A DNA stretch of 41,486 bases, taken from Endozoicomonas sp. ONNA2. Lineage in GTDB: Bacteria; Pseudomonadota; Gammaproteobacteria; Pseudomonadales; Endozoicomonadaceae. A program made the position numbers and the translations under genes. The stretch spans positions 1 through 41,486 of the forward strand of contig NZ_JAHHPO010000114.1 of the NCBI RefSeq assembly GCF_024606365.1. Direction: 5' to 3'. Under the pieces are notes generated by a model. It did no database searches and was not told the origin of the DNA. It saw only the letters and a program-made list of their open reading frames with translations. Every line of letters begins with the position of its first letter. Positions within the stretch are counted from its first letter, which is position 1. Positions 1 through 7,526 of the stretch are shown piece after piece.

Positions 1-81
1 GGTATCAGGATAGACTGGATGGCAAGCTTGCAGGTGGGAAAAAACGAAGTACTACAGGCATACTCCACACTGCCGCCATAA
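1..81 (+). CDS. 3' end of an unidentified upstream gene (partial)
   Basis: Frame 1 is open from the first base for 26 codons and closes with TAA at 79-81. The visible tail ends in the residues AYSTLPP. It is too short to identify. It may be the C-terminus of a gene beginning outside the window, or a chance open stretch. No clear intrinsic terminator follows; a weak CCCTT/AAGGG dyad lies near 88-103 without a T-run. Confidence 0.3.
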   Translation, partial: GIRIDWMASLQVGKNEVLQAYSTLPP

Positions 82-240
82 GTAATAGCCCTTAATACCA
101 AGGGACAATCAGTGCAGATAAACTGAATGGCCATTTTTTTTACCCACTATGCCAGGGTGTATTTTTTAACCAGAATCAGGCATAAAAATCTAATGGGTAC
201 ATTGACCTGATTGATGGGCCAGGAGGCACTTGGAGAAAAC

Positions 241-1416
241 ATGTTTGCCAGACGATTACATAGCTTTTTGCAGCAAGACTACGCCATTGGTGTACTGCTT
301 TTTATCGCCTCGGCACTGGCGATGGTTGCTGCCAATACGTTCTTTGCAGAGTATTATGACTTACTGCTATCAACCCCTGTCCGTTTTACCGTAGGGCCCC
401 TGGACCTCCATAAACCACTGCTGCTGTGGATTAACGATGGCCTCATGGCGGTTTTCTTCCTTTTGATTGGTCTCGAAGTCAAACAGGAAGTACTCGCCGG
501 GGAACTCAGCACTCCGGCCCAGGTGATACTGCCAGGCATTGGTGCCATCGGCGGAATGCTGGTACCAGCACTGTTCTATGTTGCTTTTAACTACTCAGAC
601 CCTATTGCCATCAAGGGCTGGGCCATACCCGCCGCCACTGACATTGCCTTTGCCGTAGGCATTCTTGCCTTACTGGGCAAACGTGCTCCCCCGGCACTGA
701 TGACCTTCCTTCTGGCTCTGGCCATCATTGATGATCTGGGTGCCATTATTATCATTGCCATTTTCTACACTGAAGGCCTGTCGCTGGTATCAATAGGCAT
801 TGCCTCTGTCCTGCTTGCCATCCTGGCTTTCTTCAACTATCGGGGTGTCACCAGGATCGGGCCCTACATGGTTGTGGGCGTGCTGCTCTGGATTTGCGTA
901 TTAAAGTCAGGCGTTCACGCGACACTGGCGGGCGTACTTCTGGCGTTTACCATTCCATTGAAAGTGGTTGACCGCCGAGGTCGGTCACCACTGAAAGCCC
1001 TGCAACACAACCTGCACAGCGGTGTGCACTATGTCATTCTGCCTATTTTTGCCTTTGCCAACGCTGGCCTTGAACTGAATGCCGAACAGATCAGAAGCCT
1101 GCTCACCCCGATTCCCCTGGGAATTGTGACCGGCCTCTTCCTGGGCAAACAGATTGGGGTATTCAGCTTCTGCTGGCTGGCGGTTAAATCCGGACTGGCC
1201 AAACTGCCCACCGGGACCAACTGGCTGCAGATGTACGGGCTCTCTATACTCTGCGGCATCGGGTTTACCATGAGCCTGTTTATTGGCTCACTGGCCTTTG
1301 AAGACGTTAGTAGCAGCTACCTGATCTCCGATCGCATCGGTGTACTGGCCGGCTCCATACTCTCTGCCACCTTCGGCTTTGCCACGCTTTACTGGGCCGG
1401 ACGCAAACAGGCCTGA
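241..1416 (+). CDS. nhaA: Na+/H+ antiporter NhaA
   Basis: Inner-membrane sodium/proton antiporter for pH and salt homeostasis. The protein is 391 residues, close to the E. coli length (388), with about a dozen hydrophobic segments. The family signature around PAATDIAFAVGIL is present, followed by AIIDDLGA, whose adjacent aspartates D164-D165 match the ion-binding pair D163-D164 of E. coli NhaA. LGKQIG supplies K303, matching the E. coli K300 region. The ATG at 241 is preferred because GGAG lies about five bases upstream and the N-terminus then matches the family; in-frame starts at 211 and 214 would add about ten residues. A strong hairpin follows directly after the stop. The gene appears monocistronic. 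Confidence 0.95.
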   Translation: MFARRLHSFLQQDYAIGVLLFIASALAMVAANTFFAEYYDLLLSTPVRFTVGPLDLHKPLLLWINDGLMAVFFLLIGLEVKQEVLAGELSTPAQVILPGIGAIGGMLVPALFYVAFNYSDPIAIKGWAIPAATDIAFAVGILALLGKRAPPALMTFLLALAIIDDLGAIIIIAIFYTEGLSLVSIGIASVLLAILAFFNYRGVTRIGPYMVVGVLLWICVLKSGVHATLAGVLLAFTIPLKVVDRRGRSPLKALQHNLHSGVHYVILPIFAFANAGLELNAEQIRSLLTPIPLGIVTGLFLGKQIGVFSFCWLAVKSGLAKLPTGTNWLQMYGLSILCGIGFTMSLFIGSLAFEDVSSSYLISDRIGVLAGSILSATFGFATLYWAGRKQA

Positions 1417-1419
1417 GTT

Positions 1420-1449
1420 TTTTCCGGCCTCTGGACAGAGGCCGGAAAA
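1420..1449 (+). terminator. Perfect 13-bp hairpin just after nhaA
   Basis: The arms TTTTCCGGCCTCT (1420-1432) and AGAGGCCGGAAAA (1437-1449) pair perfectly around a four-base loop, starting four bases after the nhaA stop codon. The T-run is on the 5' side and pairs with the A-run on the 3' side, so no free U-tract follows. It could be an mRNA-stabilising 3' end or a non-canonical terminator. Confidence 0.5.
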
Positions 1450-1614
1450 TTCAACCAACAGGAAATGACACCATTCTCACCAAAGTCGCTGTAAAGCTGT
1501 TAAACTCGCTTTCAATTTACCAACCCTGAAGTACGCCACCCATACAGTCCAGCCTGAACAACGAAAAGGAATTGGCAGTACTTCTCACACGTCATACAGA
1601 GAGTCCTTTAGCCT

Positions 1615-2637
1615 ATGGAAAACAGAGGCGTTTTGCTGGTTAATCTGGGGTCACCGGACAGCACATCTGTCGAAGATGTTCGAAACTATCTCAATGAGTT
1701 TTTGATGGACAAGCATGTGATTGACCTGCCATGGGTGATTCGCCGACTGCTCCTCAGCCTCTTTATCTTACCTTCCCGCCCGGCAAAATCCGCTGAAGCC
1801 TACAGCGCAATCTGGACAGGGCAGGGCTCACCACTCATTGTCAACAGCGAAAAGTGCGCAGCAAAACTGAGAGAGCGTACCAGCCTCCCGATTGAGCTGG
1901 CCATGCGTTATGGCAAGCCTGATATGGCAAAGGCCCTGGGCAATCTGGCAAAGCAACCGGGCATTGAGGAAATCCTGCTGTTTCCACTCTACCCACACTA
2001 CGCCATGTCATCGGTAAAAACCGTGATTGAGCGCACCAAAAGCCTGATGCAGGCGATGAACATCACCCTTCCACTGCGCGTCCACCCGGTTTTCTATGAT
2101 CACGATGGCTACATTGAGGCCCTGGTCGAAAGCGCAAAACCCTGGCTGGAAAAAGATTTCGACCACCTGGTGTTCAGCTACCATGGCGTGCCAGAGCGCC
2201 ATGTTCTAAAAGATGATCCCACCGGCAATCACTGTCTGAAAGACAAGAGCTGCTGCCAGAAAACCTCCATTGCCCACAAAACCTGCTACCGCCACCAGGT
2301 ATATCAGACAACAGAAGCCTTTGTGGAAAAAGCAGGCATCCCGATTGACAAATACAGCGTGGGCTTCCAGTCCCGGCTGGGAAAAGCCAAGTGGCTGGAA
2401 CCCAACACGTTGGATGTACTGAAACAGCTGGCCTACCAGGGAGCAAAAAGAGTACTGGTCATTTGCCCCTCATTTGTTTCGGATTGCCTGGAGACCCTGG
2501 AAGAAATCGGTATTGGTGCCAAAGAGGAGTTTATTAAAGCCGGTGGCGAATCACTGGAACTGATCCCCTGCCTGAATGATCATCCAGCCTGGATAGACCT
2601 GTTAACACAATGGTCAGAACACCCCCTGACTTACTGA
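1615..2637 (+). CDS. hemH: Ferrochelatase HemH
   Basis: Inserts ferrous iron into protoporphyrin IX, the last step of protoheme synthesis. The 340-residue protein starts with the family pattern GVLLVNLGSPD. It contains FPLYPHYAMSS, the active-site SYHGVPERH with H190, and the DCLETLEEI segment with the conserved acidic residue E293. An internal segment just after the active histidine carries four cysteines (C207, C213, C214, C224). Some bacterial ferrochelatases bind a [2Fe-2S] cluster through internal cysteines, so such a cluster is possible here but is inferred. The ribosome-binding site before the ATG at 1615 is weak. The gene stands alone between nhaA and the leu leader. Confidence 0.95.
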   Translation: MENRGVLLVNLGSPDSTSVEDVRNYLNEFLMDKHVIDLPWVIRRLLLSLFILPSRPAKSAEAYSAIWTGQGSPLIVNSEKCAAKLRERTSLPIELAMRYGKPDMAKALGNLAKQPGIEEILLFPLYPHYAMSSVKTVIERTKSLMQAMNITLPLRVHPVFYDHDGYIEALVESAKPWLEKDFDHLVFSYHGVPERHVLKDDPTGNHCLKDKSCCQKTSIAHKTCYRHQVYQTTEAFVEKAGIPIDKYSVGFQSRLGKAKWLEPNTLDVLKQLAYQGAKRVLVICPSFVSDCLETLEEIGIGAKEEFIKAGGESLELIPCLNDHPAWIDLLTQWSEHPLTY

Positions 2638-2685
2638 TGATGACAATGAGTGGGCATGAAATACGCCCACCACCCTTCATCAGTC

Positions 2686-2714
2686 TTGTATCCTGCAAAC
2701 TCTGCATTTATAGT
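2686..2714 (+). promoter_or_regulatory. Candidate sigma-70 promoter for the leu leader/leuA
   Basis: TTGTAT at 2686-2691 and TATAGT at 2709-2714 are separated by 17 bp. The -10 matches consensus at five of six positions; the -35 is weak. Predicted transcription start is near 2721, about 70 bases before the leader peptide start. Assigned by eye only. Confidence 0.35.
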
Positions 2715-2788
2715 ACATCCACATTTATAGAACAACTACTTGGCCGAACTACGTAAAAACAACGCTCCCCCCAAGAGAAGGTCGTAAC

Positions 2789-2923
2789 GTGATAAACTGG
2801 CAACCGATAAACCGGCAATCAAAGTACATTGATATAAAAAGTAATATCAGGACTGCTCACGAAGCTGGCCTGCTTTCCCTGCCTGAAATCCTCTTTACTC
2901 CCGCTCACCTGCTACTGCCTTAG
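2789..2923 (+). CDS. Candidate leucine-rich leader peptide upstream of leuA
   Basis: A 44-codon reading frame opens with GTG at 2789 and ends with TAG at 2921. A strong ribosome-binding site, GAGAAGG at 2775-2781, lies seven bases before the GTG. Seven of the last 17 residues are leucine, ending in LLLP encoded CTG CTA CTG CCT. Leucine codons clustered at the end of a short peptide ahead of a leucine biosynthetic gene are the hallmark of ribosome-mediated attenuation, as with E. coli leuL. A long hairpin (3014-3058) follows before leuA. Function and regulation are inferred; the peptide does not resemble E. coli LeuL beyond its leucine content. Confidence 0.55.
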   Translation: MINWQPINRQSKYIDIKSNIRTAHEAGLLSLPEILFTPAHLLLP

Positions 2924-3013
2924 GGCATATTCATTACTATCTCACCCACGGCCTTGATGGCAAACAGCAAGACCACTGATAAAGCGGACTTGCCTGACAA
3001 GCATGTTGCGCGT

Positions 3014-3058
3014 GGCTGATTGACCATAGCTGCGCTACCAATAAGAAATCAGTCAGCC
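3014..3058 (+). promoter_or_regulatory. Candidate leu attenuator hairpin
   Basis: GGCTGATTGA (3014-3023) pairs with TCAGTCAGCC (3049-3058): ten base pairs including one G-U. A smaller TAGC/GCTA stem sits in the 25-base loop. The downstream sequence begins TTTC, a weak U-tract. It lies between the leucine-rich leader stop (2923) and the leuA start (3088), where an attenuator terminator is expected. Confidence 0.4.
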
Positions 3059-3087
3059 TTTCAAACAGCAAAGGCGAGGAATACATC

Positions 3088-4737
3088 ATGAGCAACCATC
3101 AAATAGAGAACCAAATAGAGAACCAAATAGAGAACCAAATAGAGAACCAAATAGAGAACCAAATAGAGAACCAAGTAGAGAACCAAATTGAAAATCAAGT
3201 TGTCATTTTTGACACCACCCTGCGTGACGGAGAGCAAAGCCCCGGCGCAGCCATGACCGGTGATGAAAAGTTACGCATAGCCAGAACCCTGGAAAAACTG
3301 CGGGTCGATGTTATTGAAGCCGGTTTTGCCATGGCCAGCCCGGGTGATTTTGCAGCGGTCAAAGCCATTGCCACCAATATCACCGAAAGCACTGTGTGCA
3401 GCCTCTCCAGGGCACTGGAGAAAGATATTGACCGGGCTGCCGAGGCTTTGAAGCCCGCCAGACGTGGCCGGATACACACCTTTATTGCCACCTCCCCCAT
3501 CCACATGCAGCACAAGCTGTGCATGAACCCGGACGATGTGATTAAACAGGCCGTATTTGCCGTAAAGCGAGCCAGAAACCAGATTGATGATGTTGAGTTT
3601 TCCTGTGAAGACGCCGGCCGCTCAGAAATAGACTTTTTGTGTCGTATTATTGAAGCGGCCATTGATGCCGGTGCCAGAACCATCAACATTCCGGATACCG
3701 TTGGCTATGCCCTGCCACACCAGTTTGGAGACACCATCAAAACCCTGCTTGGACGCATTCCAAACGCTGATAAAGCCATTTTCTCCGTTCACTGCCACAA
3801 CGACCTTGGGCTGGCAGTGGCGAACTCTCTGTCGGCAGTTGTCAATGGGGCTCGTCAGGTTGAATGCACTATCAACGGATTAGGGGAAAGAGCGGGCAAT
3901 GCCTCTCTTGAGGAGATTGTCATGGCCATAAAAACCCGTTCGGATTGCCTGGGAGTGACCACTGGTATCAACACCTCCCAGATTGTGCCGGCCTCACGAC
4001 TGGTTTCCTCCATTACCGGCTTCCCGGTTCAACCCAACAAGGCTATTGTGGGTGCCAACGCCTTTGCCCACGAGTCCGGCATCCATCAGGACGGTGTGCT
4101 GAAGCACCGGGAAACCTATGAAATTATGTCTGCCGAAGATGTCGGCTGGAATACCAACCGACTGGTACTTGGCAAACTGTCTGGCCGCAATGCCTTCAAG
4201 ACAAGAATGGAAGAACTGGGCATATCATTCACCAGCCAGGATGACCTGAACGATGCCTTCCAGCGCTTTAAAGTTCTGGCGGACAAAAAATCGGAAATCT
4301 ACGACGACGACCTTCAGGCACTGGTGAGTGATGCCCGCAGCAGCAGCGAGCTGGTTGAGAAATACAAATTGATCGATCTGAGTGCCGACTCCAGAATGGG
4401 CCAGACACCGGAAGCAACTCTCACCCTGGAAATCAACGGCGAACAACAGATGGTTTCCAGCCACGGTGATGGCCCTGTTGATGCCATATTCAAAGCCATC
4501 GAAAAGTCGGCAAATTCCCGGGCCAGGCTGGCACTGTATAACGTCAGTGCCATCACAACAGGTACTGATTCCCAGGGTAAAGTCTCTGTCCGGCTTGAAA
4601 AAAACGGGCAGATAGTCAATGGCTCCGGGGCTGATACCGATATCATTATTGCTTCTGCCAAGGCTTATATTCACGCGCTCAACTTGCTGGAGGCCGATAT
4701 CATCAAAGCCAACCCACAAACGGGAGGAACCGTTTGA
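3088..4737 (+). CDS. leuA: 2-isopropylmalate synthase LeuA with repeat-expanded N-terminus
   Basis: Condenses acetyl-CoA with 2-oxoisovalerate, the first committed step of leucine synthesis. The 549-residue protein has the HMGL-like catalytic barrel beginning at about residue 38 ([12 protein letters not shown], with R46 and D47), the metal-binding HCHND histidines H235 and H237, and the [13 protein letters not shown] motif. A C-terminal leucine-binding regulatory domain follows. Residues 5-36 are eight tandem QIEN-type tetrapeptides with no counterpart in normal LeuA, which starts only a few residues before [10 protein letters not shown]. Removing them gives an ordinary family length of about 515. 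The ATG at 3088 follows a GAGG-containing ribosome-binding site. A candidate leader peptide and hairpin precede the gene, suggesting attenuation by leucine supply. Confidence 0.95.
   Translation: MSNHQIENQIENQIENQIENQIENQIENQVENQIENQVVIFDTTLRDGEQSPGAAMTGDEKLRIARTLEKLRVDVIEAGFAMASPGDFAAVKAIATNITESTVCSLSRALEKDIDRAAEALKPARRGRIHTFIATSPIHMQHKLCMNPDDVIKQAVFAVKRARNQIDDVEFSCEDAGRSEIDFLCRIIEAAIDAGARTINIPDTVGYALPHQFGDTIKTLLGRIPNADKAIFSVHCHNDLGLAVANSLSAVVNGARQVECTINGLGERAGNASLEEIVMAIKTRSDCLGVTTGINTSQIVPASRLVSSITGFPVQPNKAIVGANAFAHESGIHQDGVLKHRETYEIMSAEDVGWNTNRLVLGKLSGRNAFKTRMEELGISFTSQDDLNDAFQRFKVLADKKSEIYDDDLQALVSDARSSSELVEKYKLIDLSADSRMGQTPEATLTLEINGEQQMVSSHGDGPVDAIFKAIEKSANSRARLALYNVSAITTGTDSQGKVSVRLEKNGQIVNGSGADTDIIIASAKAYIHALNLLEADIIKANPQTGGTV
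3100..3195 (+). repeat. 12-bp tandem repeat (8 copies) at the 5' end of leuA
   Basis: The unit CAAATAGAGAAC occurs six times without change (3100-3171), then once as CAAGTAGAGAAC and once more diverged as CAAATTGAAAAT. Each unit encodes Q-I/V-E-N. Copies become less perfect toward the 3' end, as expected for recent expansion by slippage at the 5' side. The 12-bp unit keeps the frame whatever the copy number. Confidence 0.97.
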
Positions 4738-4749
4738 TCACTTTGGTCT

Positions 4750-4798
4750 GATTAAAATGCCAACAGGATCTTTCAGTGATAGGATTGGTATTTTAATC
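4750..4798 (+). repeat. 14-bp inverted repeat downstream of leuA
   Basis: GATTAAAATGCCAA (4750-4763) and TTGGTATTTTAATC (4785-4798) pair over 14 positions with one G-U, around a 21-base loop. The stem is AT-rich and begins 12 bases after the leuA stop. There is no downstream T-run. It may be a weak terminator, an mRNA 3' stabiliser or a protein-binding site. Confidence 0.5.
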
Positions 4799-4848
4799 AC
4801 CCTCCTGCTCTTGAGAGAGCAACAACCCGGCAAACATCGGGAGCAAAC

Positions 4849-5772
4849 ATGCAGGGCGAAACCGTTGACCACCCTTCACCCCCCAACAGTGATCTGGCTG
4901 TCGACACTTCTGCAGCAACGATGCAGATTGCCCATCGTGAGAAACTCAGGCAACGTTATCTGGGAGCCATGGGCATACAGACCTGGTTTCCCAGATATCA
5001 GCTGGCCAATGCCCAGCCAGCCAGGCCTTTTGACTGGATTGAAGCAGATGCCCGGGCACTTGAAGCACAATCAGCAAACCCTGTGTCCGGTACGAAAAAC
5101 ACCTCAGAATCTCATCAACAGAAAGCAAGTGAGCCGCCTCAACCGGGCTACTCGCCTGCAAAGCCTGCAGATATCCTTGGACAATTTATCACGCCTTCAA
5201 AACCTGTTGAGAAAGTCGAACCCCAACCTTCTCCAGAGCCTGTAAAACAGCTGACAGGCTCCGCCAGCAAATTCCGCCTGGTGATCAAACCCGTCAGCGA
5301 TGACTGCCTTGTGGTTGCTGAAATGCCGCACTCCGGGCTCAACCAGTTCAGCCGTTACCATCAACGCTTACTGGATGACATTCTCAGGGCACTCAAGCTC
5401 AACCAGGCAGACTCACAGACCGTTCGTGAATTTGTCTGGCCGATGACCGAAAATCGGGGCCTGCTGAGCCAACTAAGCCAGGATGACTACGCAGCTGCTG
5501 ATGCCGTCTGCGCTTATCTGAGCAACCAGTACGGCTTATCCCGGAGAAAGGTTATTCTCTTATTTGGCCAGTCAGCCGCCCGGTTTGTCATGGATCCAGA
5601 GAAAGATTTTGAGCAACTCCGGGGCATCCAACAGGGAACACATACAAGCCAGTGGTTTGCCGTCACCCATGGGCTGAATGAACTTATGAAACAACCCATA
5701 CTCAAAAGAGAAGCCTGGCAGGATCTGGTTCCGTTACTCGCTAAAACACCAAACATGACGGATAACGCCTGA
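4849..5772 (+). CDS. HolD-like protein (putative DNA polymerase III psi subunit family)
   Basis: 307 residues; ATG at 4849 behind a good GGGAG. The N-terminal segment (about residues 30-55, including YLGAMGIQTW) resembles the short chi-binding segment at the start of E. coli HolD. The middle (about 70-140) is proline-, serine- and glutamine-rich and probably disordered. The C-terminal half holds a compact domain with LLDDILRALKLNQ, similar in pattern to the HolD core. Position directly upstream of rimI matches the holD-rimI order in enteric bacteria. Psi links the clamp loader to chi and single-strand binding protein. The protein is more than twice the length of E. coli psi (137 residues), so the assignment rests on context and motif resemblance only. 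Confidence 0.55.
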   Translation: MQGETVDHPSPPNSDLAVDTSAATMQIAHREKLRQRYLGAMGIQTWFPRYQLANAQPARPFDWIEADARALEAQSANPVSGTKNTSESHQQKASEPPQPGYSPAKPADILGQFITPSKPVEKVEPQPSPEPVKQLTGSASKFRLVIKPVSDDCLVVAEMPHSGLNQFSRYHQRLLDDILRALKLNQADSQTVREFVWPMTENRGLLSQLSQDDYAAADAVCAYLSNQYGLSRRKVILLFGQSAARFVMDPEKDFEQLRGIQQGTHTSQWFAVTHGLNELMKQPILKREAWQDLVPLLAKTPNMTDNA

Positions 5773-5830
5773 TAAACATCCACCCCCAAAGATCAAACGA
5801 TTCAGATAAATCACCAACCATGATACACAC

Positions 5831-6292
5831 ATGACAAAATCCTCACTCACTTTTCGCTCCATGGGGGAGAATGATCTCGAACAGGTCAACGCCGTAGAGC
5901 AACGATCAGCAGAGCATCCCTGGCGAAGAGCACACTTTTCTGACAGCCTGAAATCAGGCTATACCTGTGAGCTGGCAGTGCTTGATGGCCAGGTAGTGGG
6001 ACACAGCGTCATGATGATGGCAGCCGGTGAAGCCAGCATTCTCATCCTGACAGTGGATAAGCCTTTTCAAAGACAAGGTATCGGTCGACAGCTATTGCAA
6101 CATATGCTGCGAAAAGCAGGACAGTCTGACTGCAACACCCTGCTGCTTGAAGTCCGTCGCTCCAACATCAAAGCCTTCAACCTCTATCTTGATGAAGGCT
6201 TTAGCGAGATCGGCATCAGGAAGAACTACTACCCCATGGGAAATCATCGGGAAGATGCCATTATCATGGCCACAGAAATCAACAGGCCTTAA
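5831..6292 (+). CDS. rimI: Ribosomal protein bS18 alanine N-acetyltransferase RimI
   Basis: GNAT-family N-acetyltransferase of 153 residues, the usual RimI size. The acetyl-CoA pyrophosphate-binding loop is visible as FQRQGIGRQLL, and the family pattern LLLEVRRSNIKAFNLYLDEGF with the following YYP is intact. RimI acetylates the N-terminal alanine of ribosomal protein S18. It follows the holD-like gene after about 58 bases and converges with the minus-strand gene ending at 6308. The start at 5831 has only a weak ribosome-binding site. Confidence 0.9.
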   Translation: MTKSSLTFRSMGENDLEQVNAVEQRSAEHPWRRAHFSDSLKSGYTCELAVLDGQVVGHSVMMMAAGEASILILTVDKPFQRQGIGRQLLQHMLRKAGQSDCNTLLLEVRRSNIKAFNLYLDEGFSEIGIRKNYYPMGNHREDAIIMATEINRP

Positions 6293-6307
6293 CCCGGGTA
6301 TGAGCAT

Positions 6308-7234
6308 TCATTCACTTTTCATCCGTTCAAGACGGGCCCAATCCAGAAGTTTCTCTCTGGTCCAGATCATGATGCTTTCAGTGGGCGTGTATTGCCCTGC
6401 TTCGTATAATCGTCGACGCCGGGGGTTATCCAGGGCGATATGATCACTCCCAAGGACACCCCGGGCCGGGAAAAACAGAGCCCCTCCAGCCTCCGGCAGG
6501 TCCCGCAGATAGCTCATTCGGGGTGAATGTTCTTTCATGCTGGCATCCCAGAACCATGCTTTCCCGAAAATACCACCAACCCCGGGCTCCGACTCTATTC
6601 GTTCCGATATTTCCAGATAAAAGTCCCTCCAGCCATCCTGCAGAAAGTGCGGAGTCAGACGCCGGTCTTCCACATGAACTTCATACATATTCTGTGAGCG
6701 ATTCCCCAGACTGATCAGCACTTGGGCAGCGCTGATTATCTGCCGGATGCCGCAGGAGAAAATGGACCGTCTCGGCAGCGGACGAGGTTCATAATGACAA
6801 ATGAAGTTGCCAGGCCACATATTCAGCGCAGCAATGGCCAGATCTTTATGAAAAAGGTCATTATTATCAAATTCATGATCGCCAGCTTCCCGGATACGGC
6901 GGCACAAATCCTGAAACCAGTGACGGACGGCATCTATCGCAGATGTCGGGAGGTGTTTATCCAAGCCAGGTTGCAACGTAACTTCAACGCTCATTTTCAT
7001 CAGTTCTATAAGCGTCAGCTTGCGTAACAACTGCAGGGTAGGAATATCGTAAAGGCTCTCAACCTCTTCCAGCCACAACGTCATTTCCGCTGAATAGGCG
7101 TTATAAGAACGTCCTTTCATCTCGTGCCGGACAAATTTCACATAATCCTGCACGACATACTCAAGATCAGCAGCTTGGGCATATTGCCCGTAAAGATCCG
7201 TTTTAATTGATTGAAGGAGTTCCACAAGCGCCAT
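6308..7234 (-). CDS. Protein of unknown function, last gene of the FkbH/ACP operon
   Basis: I do not recognise this 308-residue protein. It appears soluble, with no signal peptide or membrane segment. The first 110 residues are mostly helical by composition. The C-terminal half is rich in aromatic residues and arginine, with patterns such as DGWRDFYLEIS, GIFGKAWFWD and SPRMSYLRDLP that look like conserved enzyme motifs. It begins 26 bases after the acyl carrier protein stop on the same strand, so it is probably co-transcribed with ACP, the FkbH-like protein and the deacetylase and may act on the ACP-bound group or the final product. No catalytic residues can be assigned. Confidence 0.8.
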   Translation of the reverse strand: MALVELLQSIKTDLYGQYAQAADLEYVVQDYVKFVRHEMKGRSYNAYSAEMTLWLEEVESLYDIPTLQLLRKLTLIELMKMSVEVTLQPGLDKHLPTSAIDAVRHWFQDLCRRIREAGDHEFDNNDLFHKDLAIAALNMWPGNFICHYEPRPLPRRSIFSCGIRQIISAAQVLISLGNRSQNMYEVHVEDRRLTPHFLQDGWRDFYLEISERIESEPGVGGIFGKAWFWDASMKEHSPRMSYLRDLPEAGGALFFPARGVLGSDHIALDNPRRRRLYEAGQYTPTESIMIWTREKLLDWARLERMKSE

Positions 7235-7260
7235 AGGAGATTGTTATTGCTGATTAATGA

Positions 7261-7506
7261 TTATGGAGATGCTTTTCCGGAGACCAGAACAACAATATCA
7301 CCCACACAGTCCATTTGGTTCAGCTGCTCCAGTTCATCCATGGTAAATTTTATCGTGAAGTCTTTTTCAATGGCGCAGACGATCTGTATCTGGGCCATGG
7401 AATCCCAACCTTCAAGGGCGCTGCGCTGCGTTTGCTCAGTTATTTCCAGGCTCTCTTCGTCCAGGATATCACGGATGATTTCACTGATCGTTGCCAAAAT
7501 AGCCAC
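7261..7506 (-). CDS. Acyl carrier protein
   Basis: An 81-residue acyl carrier protein, distinct from the housekeeping fatty-acid ACP. The phosphopantetheine attachment motif is GWDSM with Ser36, and the surrounding helices match the PP-binding fold. The start is GTG at 7506, six bases after a strong AGGAG. It lies between the FkbH-like gene (ends 7527) and the unknown gene (starts 7234), all on the minus strand. FkbH-type proteins commonly load a three-carbon unit onto a dedicated ACP, so this is probably its partner; the loaded group is not determined by the sequence. Confidence 0.9.
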   Translation of the reverse strand: MAILATISEIIRDILDEESLEITEQTQRSALEGWDSMAQIQIVCAIEKDFTIKFTMDELEQLNQMDCVGDIVVLVSGKASP

Positions 7507-7526
7507 AATAAGCTCCTTTTACGATC

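Noticed and set aside
2650-2670. GTGGGC/GCCCAC dyad after hemH as a terminator
   Set aside because: Only six base pairs with a nine-base loop and no T-run after it.
3100-3195. CRISPR-like array in the leuA region
   Set aside because: Units are 12 bp, contiguous, without spacers, and translated in frame with leuA.
4619-5245. A 208-codon open frame overlapping leuA and the holD-like gene
   Set aside because: It lies in another frame across two well-supported genes, has no ribosome-binding site, and looks like a composition shadow.
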